Below, piece by piece: positions 5,568 to 10,121 of a stretch of DNA of 10,121 nucleotides. Under the pieces are notes generated by a model. The model did no database searches. It had not been told where the DNA came from and was given only the letters and a program-made list of their open reading frames with translations. The number at the start of each line of letters is the position of its first letter. Position 1 is the stretch's first letter. The position numbers and the translations under genes are program-made. This DNA is from an uncultured Clostridium sp. (GTDB lineage Bacteria; Bacillota; Clostridia; TANB77; CAG-508), in NCBI GenBank assembly GCA_947426875.1, contig CANEFU010000029.1:1-10121 (forward strand), in the 5' to 3' direction.

Positions 5568-6930
5568 TTAGCCTAGCGCTTTTTTTATGGCTTCGTTTAC
5601 ATTTCCAACGCCTATTATATCTAATTTATATTTATCTTTCAAGTCTTTTTTGTTACTTTCTGGAATAATACAAGTTTTAAAGCCTAATCTTTCTACTTCT
5701 TTTAATCTTTTTTCAATCAAATTAATTCTTCTAACTTCTCCTGTCAAACCAACTTCTCCAATAATTACCATATCCTTTGGAATGGGTCTATTTTTAAAAC
5801 TAGAAGCTGTTGCCATAATAATTCCTAAATCAATAGAAGGTTCATTGATTTTTAATCCTCCTACTACATTCATATATACATCTTGTGAACCCAACATTAG
5901 TCCCGCTTTTTTCTCTAACACAGCAATTAATAAAGATAAACGATTGTAATCAATTCCATTAGCCGTTCTTTTGGGATAGCCATAAATAGTTTGTGAAGTT
6001 AAGGCTTGTAATTCTACTAAAATTGGTCTTGTTCCTTCCATGCTAGAAACAATGCAAGAGCCTGATGGATTATCCTCTCTTTCTGAGATTAAGATATCAG
6101 ACGGATTTGTAATCTCACACATCCCTTCTTCTCTCATTTCAAACATACCAATCTCATTGGTAGAGCCAAATCTATTTTTGACGCCTCTTAAAATACGATA
6201 AGAAAAATATCGTTCTCCTTCTAAATATAAAACAGTGTCTACCATATGCTCTAACACTCTTGGCCCTGCAATATTGCCTTCTTTCGTAACATGTCCAATA
6301 ATAATTGTTGTAATGGCTCTAGACTTACAAACACGCATTACTTGCGAGGTAATCTCTCTAACTTGGCTTACACTTCCAGCTGCTGCCGATAACTCTTCTG
6401 AATACATCGTTTGAATGGAATCAATAATAACCAACTTTGGATTAATATCTATAATTGCTTGATTTACTACATCAATATCCGTTTCTCCCAAAAATAGAAT
6501 ATCTTCATTGTTGATATTCAATCTGTCTGCTCTCATCTTAATTTGCTCTGCAGATTCCTCTCCAGAAACATATAAAACTTTCCCTTCACCCTTAACTTTA
6601 TCACAAATCTGAAGGATTAAAGTAGATTTACCAATACCTGGTTCTCCTCCGCAACAAAACAAGTGAACCTTTTACTAAGCCTCCCCCTAAAACGCCATTT
6701 AATTCACTAAACCCTGTAGACGTTCGAATCGTTTCTTTTGCCTCATAAGAATTTAATTTTTGTGGTATATTACTTTTTAAATCCTTTTGTTTCAAGCTAC
6801 TATTTTTACTCTCTACCACCTTCTGCTCAAAAAAGCTATTCCAGCTATTACAAGCAGGACACTTTCCAAGCCATTTAGCAGACTCATTTCCACACTCATT
6901 ACAAACAAATATTGTTTTACTTTTTGCCAT
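5568..6930 (-). CDS. radA: DNA repair protein RadA, one +1 frameshift in Walker A
   Basis: RadA is a RecA-like hexameric ATPase that helps extend and process recombination intermediates. Reading past one extra base at 6651 gives 453 residues, the normal length (about 455-460). The domains run in standard order: a four-Cys zinc finger (C10, C13, C24, C27), Walker A GGEPGIGKST (94-103), Walker B LVIIDS (D170), the RadA-specific KNRFG (251-255), and a C-terminal Lon-like domain ending in the GEVGLTGEVRRI segment. The extra C sits before the first Gly codon of Walker A; without recoding, translation ends about seven codons later and yields only the zinc finger. The start ATG 6930 matches the family N-terminus (MAKSKTIFVCNECG), but a 47-bp REP copy ends 5 bp upstream and no good ribosome-binding site is visible. 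disA follows 17 bp downstream, a usual radA-disA operon. Confidence 0.92.
6651..6651 (-). other. +1 frameshift site 1 (radA Walker A)
   Basis: The conserved reading is TTG TTG [C] GGA GGA GAA CCA (L-L-G-G-E-P), with the extra C at 6651. The in-frame codon is CGG followed by AGG AGA; translation without a shift ends R-R-R-T-R-Y-W-stop. Confidence 0.88.
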
Positions 6931-6935
6931 GTTGT

Positions 6936-6982
6936 ATTGGGGACGTTTCTCTTTGCACCTTTTTGTGCAATTAGGGACACAT
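6936..6982 (-). repeat. 47-bp REP-like hairpin repeat, copy B (inverted)
   Basis: Reverse complement of the copies at 3585 and 7911. It differs from copy C at one position (a C in place of a T in the T-rich run before the hairpin). Its outer end is 5 bp from the radA ATG, where the ribosome-binding site should be. Beyond the 47 bp, copies A and B also share the next seven bases (ACRACAT) apart from one mismatch. Confidence 0.88.
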
Positions 6983-7013
6983 CTCCATTCCCCCTTTCTT
7001 TTCTTCTTTTGGG

Positions 7014-7790
7014 TTATTTCATTGCTATTTCTATCATTCTCTTACTTAATACTGTTATTCGCGCAATCTGTACTTTCGATATTCCTTTCGTTCCTTTTAA
7101 TTTTTTTATGCATTTATTTCTTTTTGTTACACTATAATTAGCTAATTCCTGAATATTGCTTAATCCCAAAATTTGTATCATATATTCTTTTGCTTGTTCA
7201 TCATTTAATTTCTCAACCATTTCATATTCCATAAAATCATTCATATTATCATATATCACATTGATTTCGTGAAACTTTCTAAACTCTTTAATTGCCTCTT
7301 TCTCCTCATCACTAAACAACCTTAATACTTGCTTTTTATTGATTAATTTACTCGTCTTTCTATATTCTTGATAACTGCTCCACTGATATTCTTCCAATTT
7401 AGCAATTCCTGCTTTTAGTGGGTTTTGATGGATATAACGACATACATTTTTCAAATATCCTGCTGTTTCTACACTCTTACTTGAAAATCTGTTTTGAAAC
7501 AAGTGTCCTACTCTTTCATATTTTTTATTCCAATAAGAGGAATAACTAACTGTTAAACTTTGTAATATCTTCGAAAGATTTTCGTTTTTATCATATAAAA
7601 TTAGATGTACGTGATTGGTCATCAAACAATAAGCATATAATTCATATTGGTATTTCTCTTTTGTACTATAAATTTCTTTTAAAAATTTATGATAATCTTG
7701 CTTATCCAAAAATATATCCTGTTTTGCATTTCCTCTTAAAATTACATGATATACTTTTGTGCTACTTTTTTGTCTTGCCTTTCGGGGCAT
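7014..7790 (-). CDS. REP-associated tyrosine transposase (Y1/IS200-like)
   Basis: This 258-residue HUH-type single-strand nuclease belongs to the RAYT (TnpA-REP) group, which binds and moves REP hairpins. The HUH motif is TNHVHLIL (H60, H62). The conserved tyrosine block GYLKNVCRYIHQNPLKAG (111-128) contains Y112 and Y119, one of which should be the nucleophile. WSSY (137-140) follows, as in many family members. The C-terminal part (about 225-255) looks like a helix-turn-helix (GISKVQIARI), an addition common in RAYTs. The start ATG 7790 (M-P-R-K-A-R) follows an AGGTGAT site; an upstream in-frame start at 7838 would add 16 residues and lacks that site. Length, motifs and reading frame are intact, so the enzyme may be active. 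Inverted 47-bp hairpin repeats on both sides are its likely substrates. Confidence 0.9.
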   Translation of the reverse strand: MPRKARQKSSTKVYHVILRGNAKQDIFLDKQDYHKFLKEIYSTKEKYQYELYAYCLMTNHVHLILYDKNENLSKILQSLTVSYSSYWNKKYERVGHLFQNRFSSKSVETAGYLKNVCRYIHQNPLKAGIAKLEEYQWSSYQEYRKTSKLINKKQVLRLFSDEEKEAIKEFRKFHEINVIYDNMNDFMEYEMVEKLNDEQAKEYMIQILGLSNIQELANYSVTKRNKCIKKLKGTKGISKVQIARITVLSKRMIEIAMK

Positions 7791-7838
7791 CTCATCACCT
7801 CGGTTTATTATTTTGCTTCTTCGCCCCAATAGAAACAA

Positions 7839-7879
7839 AAAAAGTATAGCATAATTTCTTTGTTTTTGCTATACTTTTT
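7839..7879. terminator. Bidirectional terminator-like hairpin upstream of the RAYT gene
   Basis: AAAAAGTATAGC (7839-7850) and GCTATACTTTTT (7868-7879) form a 12-bp perfect stem with a 17-base loop. It ends in a T-run in both directions. In the minus direction it would stop transcripts from the 109-residue protein gene before the transposase. Confidence 0.6.
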
Positions 7880-7910
7880 AATTAATTCACTAAAAATTTA
7901 CAATTATTAG

Positions 7911-7957
7911 ATGTGTCCCTAATTGCACAAAAAGGTGCAAAAAGAAACGTCCCCAAT
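7911..7957 (+). repeat. 47-bp REP-like hairpin repeat, copy C
   Basis: Same orientation as copy A, with one substitution (GTCCCTAAT for GTCCCCAAT on the left). Its last base overlaps the TAA stop of the 109-residue protein gene. Confidence 0.88.
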
Positions 7958-8286
7958 TATCCCTTGCTTCTGAATGAAACTTCTTGGAATAAGAAGTCAT
8001 GTACTTTTTCCCATGTGATGTCTTGGTGTAAGAATTCGTTTATTTCGTTTTCTACTTTTTGTTGATATGGTGTTAGTTCTACTTTTATTTCTTTGTTCCA
8101 ATCTATATCTTGTAACCAAAATGTTTTGAATTTATTCCAAAATCCTACTTTTGTTGGTAGATTGCTTCCAGCTTGTCTGATTGTTCCAGCATTTTCTTGA
8201 TTTGGTTGTCCTTCGTTTTCAAATCCGCCTAATTCTGCTCCCCCAAATACACCTGATACTTTGTTTACTTCTCCTAAATCTGCCAT
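7957..8286 (-). CDS. Unknown 109-residue protein with three F-x-x-Q-[DE]-[IV]-x-[WF] motifs
   Basis: I do not recognise this protein. The first 45 residues are Gly-, Asn- and Glu-rich and look flexible. The rest is amphipathic and carries one motif three times: FWLQDIDW (56-63), FLHQDITW (85-92) and FLFQEVSF (98-105), fitting F-[WL]-x-Q-[DE]-[IV]-x-[WF]. No signal peptide or membrane helix is visible, so a cytoplasmic or membrane-peripheral place is likely. The start ATG 8286 (M-A-D-L-G-E) has AGGAGG eight bases upstream; an in-frame ATG at 8316 would add ten residues without such a site. It has its own promoter (8329-8357). Its stop codon touches REP copy C, so the native 3' end may have been changed by the insertion. 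The repeats suggest a binding or assembly role, but this is a guess. Confidence 0.7.
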   Translation of the reverse strand: MADLGEVNKVSGVFGGAELGGFENEGQPNQENAGTIRQAGSNLPTKVGFWNKFKTFWLQDIDWNKEIKVELTPYQQKVENEINEFLHQDITWEKVHDFLFQEVSFRSKG

Positions 8287-8328
8287 TTTTATTTCCTCCT
8301 TCGTGGTTTTATACAAATTTCTGATTTA

Positions 8329-8357
8329 GTTATACTATATTATTTGAGAATAAGCAA
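8329..8357 (-). promoter_or_regulatory. Promoter of the 109-residue protein gene
   Basis: On the minus strand TTGCTT (8357-8352), a 17-bp spacer and TATAAC (8334-8329) lie about 43 bp upstream of the start. Confidence 0.5.
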
Positions 8358-8375
8358 GTATTTTGTGGTTTTTTT

Positions 8376-8412
8376 ATATTAAATGTTTGTTACGCATTTG
8401 TTACATTTATAT
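8376..8412. repeat. Inverted and direct repeat between mtaB and the next gene
   Basis: ATAT-T-AAATGT (8376-8386) pairs with ACATTT-ATAT (8403-8412) with one bulge. Inside, TTTGTTAC occurs twice (8386-8393 and 8397-8404), 11 bp apart, about one helical turn. No T-run follows on the minus strand, so it is a poor mtaB terminator; an activator or repressor site upstream of the promoter at 8357 is possible. Confidence 0.3.
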
Positions 8413-8419
8413 TACATGT

Positions 8420-9712
8420 CTATTTTTCTAAGATTATATGGTCTTTTTCTGTCTTAATACATTTCGCTGTTATGAGCTTATTTTCTAGCTTTTCTTTGCT
8501 TTCTATCATGGCCATTATATAGTTTTTTGTGTGACCTTGATAGTAGCCATTTTTTTCTTCTTCCAATAATACTTCTACTTCTTTTCCAATATATTTCTCG
8601 TGATATTCTTTTTCATTCTTATTGGATAATTCTATTAATCTTTGACTTCTTTCTTCTTTTTCTTTCCCCTCTATTTGACCTTCCATTTGTGCTGCTTTTG
8701 TACCTTTTCTTGGTGAATATTTGAATACATGCATTTTATAAAATTTGATTTTTTGTAAAAATTCGTAGGTTGTTTCAAATTCCTCTTGACTTTCTCCTGG
8801 AAATCCCACAATGATATCAGTTGTTAATATGACATCTTTATAACATTCTCTTAATCTTTTTACAATTTCTTCAAATTCTTGTGTTGTATATCTTCGGTTC
8901 ATTCTTTTTAGGGTTTCATCACATCCACTTTGTAACGATAAATGAAAATGATGACATATTTTTTCTAATTTTGATAATCTTTCTACAAATTCCTCTGTTA
9001 TCAATAAAGGTTCTATCGAGCCTAAGCGAATTCTTTTAATTCCTTCTACCTGATTGATTTTTTCTAGTAAATCAATTAATTCGTATTTTTCTTTAAAATC
9101 TTTTCCATAAGAAGCTATATGAATTCCCGTTATTACTACTTCTTTTATTCCATTTTGTGCTATTTTTTCTATTTCTGCTATTACCTTTTCTGGTTTTCTG
9201 CTTCTTACTCTTCCTCTGGCATAAGGAATAATACAATAAGAGCAAAATCTATCACATCCATCTTGCACTTTGATAACAGCTCTTGTTTTTTCTGTGTAGA
9301 CAATTTCCCCTAATTCTACGTATTCTTTTTGATGCATAACATCTTCTATTTCTATCTGTTTATTTACTTCTTTTTGATATCTTTCTATTATTTCTACGAT
9401 TTGTCTTTTTTCGTTATTTCCTAATACTAAATCAATTTCATCTAGTTTTTCGACTTCTTCCTTGGCTACTTGCACATAACATCCACATGCTACTACCATG
9501 GCTTTGTGGTTCAACTCTTTGACCCTTCTTAACATTTGTCTTGATTTTCTATCTGACATATTAGTTACTGTACAAGTATTTACAATATAGATATCTGCTC
9601 TTTCTGTGTGCTCAACAATTTCATATCCTTTTTGCTGAAATTGTTGTATCATACTATTGGTTTCATATTGGTTTACTTTACACCCCAGTGTGATAAATGC
9701 TACTTTTTTCAT
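8420..9712 (-). CDS. mtaB: tRNA t6A37 methylthiotransferase MtaB
   Basis: MtaB is a radical-SAM enzyme that converts t6A to ms2t6A at position 37 of tRNAs reading ANN codons, which stabilises decoding. The 430-residue product has the family order. An N-terminal UPF0004 domain starts ITLGCKVNQYE and has cluster ligands C11, C47 and C78. The radical SAM motif C153-x3-C157-x2-C160 (DGCDRFCSYC) is followed by IIPYARGRVRSR. A C-terminal TRAM domain (about 365-430) should bind tRNA. GCKVNQYE and the Cys spacing favour MtaB over MiaB or RimO. The start ATG 9712 has AAGGAG six bases upstream and a good promoter 40 bp away. The gene appears intact and monocistronic; a weak inverted repeat follows it. 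Confidence 0.93.
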   Translation of the reverse strand: MKKVAFITLGCKVNQYETNSMIQQFQQKGYEIVEHTERADIYIVNTCTVTNMSDRKSRQMLRRVKELNHKAMVVACGCYVQVAKEEVEKLDEIDLVLGNNEKRQIVEIIERYQKEVNKQIEIEDVMHQKEYVELGEIVYTEKTRAVIKVQDGCDRFCSYCIIPYARGRVRSRKPEKVIAEIEKIAQNGIKEVVITGIHIASYGKDFKEKYELIDLLEKINQVEGIKRIRLGSIEPLLITEEFVERLSKLEKICHHFHLSLQSGCDETLKRMNRRYTTQEFEEIVKRLRECYKDVILTTDIIVGFPGESQEEFETTYEFLQKIKFYKMHVFKYSPRKGTKAAQMEGQIEGKEKEERSQRLIELSNKNEKEYHEKYIGKEVEVLLEEEKNGYYQGHTKNYIMAMIESKEKLENKLITAKCIKTEKDHIILEK

Positions 9713-9750
9713 TTTCTCTCCTTGTCTTATTAGTTGTTTTTTCCTTTCTT

Positions 9751-9779
9751 ATTATGCCATACTTTTGCGCTATTTTCAA
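9751..9779 (-). promoter_or_regulatory. Promoter of mtaB
   Basis: On the minus strand TTGAAA (9779-9774), a 17-bp spacer and CATAAT (9756-9751) precede mtaB by about 40 bp. Its -35 box lies 6 bp from the -35 box of the divergent promoter at 9786. Confidence 0.65.
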
Positions 9780-9785
9780 GCTAAT

Positions 9786-9814
9786 TTGCTTTTGTTTCTA
9801 TTTTATGTTAAAAT
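9786..9814 (+). promoter_or_regulatory. Promoter of the rightmost gene
   Basis: TTGCTT (9786-9791), a 17-bp spacer and TAAAAT (9809-9814) give a leader of about 80 bases before the ATG at 9900. Confidence 0.5.
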
Positions 9815-9829
9815 ATTGGTATTAAAATT

Positions 9830-9865
9830 TCTTATATCCTTTTTGCTTTACTTCATGATATAAGA
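9830..9865 (+). promoter_or_regulatory. Leader hairpin, possible attenuator
   Basis: TCTTATATC (9830-9838) and GATATAAGA (9857-9865) form a 9-bp perfect stem with an 18-base loop, followed by CTTTTT. Inside the leader of the gene at 9900 this could act as an attenuator. The stem is AT-rich and therefore weak. Confidence 0.4.
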
Positions 9866-9899
9866 CTTTTTAAAATAATAAAAAAAGGAGAAATGTAAA

Positions 9900-10121
9900 A
9901 TGGCAAAAGAAATTAGAACTGGACGGTTGTATGGTGTAATTGCCCCCATTTTACCAGATGGGGAATTTGTCAAATGTGAACCCGTTTTTGTGAATGATCG
10001 GAATCCACAAAATCCATCTGACTATTATCTAGGAGTCAAAAAAACCCATAAGACAAGTATTTTGTCCGAAGAAGTAGGAATATCACATTTCGAAAGAATA
10101 GATATTACCACATATGGGAAA
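9900..10121 (+). CDS. Unrecognised protein, N-terminal 74 residues (partial)
   Basis: The gene is cut by the right edge; 74 codons without a stop are visible. The start ATG 9900 has AAGGAG nine bases upstream. The tiny open frame ATG-TAA (9893-9898) sits between the site and the start and is probably accidental. The protein begins MAKEIRTGRLYGVIAPIL and is polar, with no signal peptide, membrane helix or known motif in the visible part; I do not recognise it. Its codon use differs from the neighbours: GCC, CCC, GTC and two CGG codons (GGA CGG TTG and GAT CGG AAT), whereas the complete genes of the window use no CGG except at frameshift sites. This suggests a different origin, perhaps recent transfer. 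Skipping a base at either CGG would lead to a stop within a few to about a dozen codons, so CGG is apparently read as a normal sense codon here. Confidence 0.65.
   Translation, partial: MAKEIRTGRLYGVIAPILPDGEFVKCEPVFVNDRNPQNPSDYYLGVKKTHKTSILSEEVGISHFERIDITTYGK

Larger units (their letters stand above)
6936..7957 (-). mobile_element. RAYT cassette bounded by inverted 47-bp repeats
   Basis: A transposase gene lies between copies B and C, which face each other so that both outer ends read ATTGGGGACG inward. The whole is 1,022 bp. No target-site duplication is visible (flanks GTTGT and TATCC), which fits the IS200/IS605-like single-strand chemistry of Y1 transposases. Whether the unit moves as a whole, or the gene is a resident RAYT that mobilises REPs, cannot be decided from this window. 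Confidence 0.75.

Noticed and set aside
5568..6662. A separate ATPase starting M-F-C-C at 6662
   Set aside because: It is the second part of radA after the frameshift. The N-terminal zinc finger directly upstream and the total of 453 residues match normal RadA.
4482..6930. radA and disA as simple decaying pseudogenes
   Set aside because: About 800 codons contain no stop and keep all catalytic motifs, and the only lesions are three identical C insertions before GGA. This cannot be fully excluded without relatives.
3585..7957. CRISPR array, because of three similar 47-bp repeats
   Set aside because: The copies are kilobases apart, one is inverted, and there are no spacers or cas genes; a RAYT/REP system explains them.
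8527..8724. Plus-strand open frames inside mtaB, radA, disA and the RAYT gene
   Set aside because: They are Phe/Leu/Ser-rich shadows of AT-rich genes on the other strand, without ribosome-binding sites.

Overview
The window looks like the chromosome of an uncultured, gut-type member of the Clostridia. It is strongly AT-rich, uses TTG as well as ATG starts behind strong Shine-Dalgarno sites, and carries radA next to disA (a typical Firmicutes pair), mtaB, a TIGR04086/YrzE-type membrane protein and a secreted protein ending in what looks like a clostridial hydrophobic (ChW) repeat. Genus cannot be fixed from the sequence.

Layout. Positions 1-1702 hold two divergent genes for exported proteins (the left one cut by the window edge), separated by about 285 bp with two near-consensus promoters overlaid by perfect palindromes. 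Positions 1705-3214, minus strand, hold a small four-helix membrane protein, a nucleoside-deoxyribosyltransferase-like protein and a HAD phosphatase; the last two overlap. Positions 3295-3551 are a tRNA-His/tRNA-Gln unit with its own promoter and terminator. Positions 3638-6930, minus strand, read as radA - disA - membrane-anchored cyclophilin, probably one operon. Positions 6936-7957 are a REP-associated tyrosine transposase (RAYT) between two inverted 47-bp hairpin repeats; a third copy lies alone at 3585-3631, so copies bracket the radA operon. Positions 7957-9712 hold an unrecognised 109-residue protein with a triplicated aromatic motif and mtaB. At the right end an unrelated partial gene starts on the plus strand.

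The most striking observation concerns radA and disA. Both are complete and well conserved, but only if three +1 frameshifts are allowed. All three are the same event: one extra C directly before a conserved glycine GGA codon, so that CGG stands in frame at the break (6651 in radA; 5395 and 5241 in disA). I find no in-frame CGG in any of the other complete genes, nor elsewhere in radA and disA; only the foreign-looking partial gene at 9900 uses it (twice). Precise CGG-associated +1 recoding (skip C, read GGA as Gly), linked to a scarce or missing CGG-reading tRNA, fits the pattern. A systematic sequencing artefact is the main alternative.

Functionally, RadA and DisA are genome-maintenance proteins (recombination branch processing; DNA scanning with c-di-AMP synthesis). 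Their expression may be doubly affected here, by the frameshifts and by a REP copy that ends 5 bp before the radA start codon and leaves no clear ribosome-binding site.
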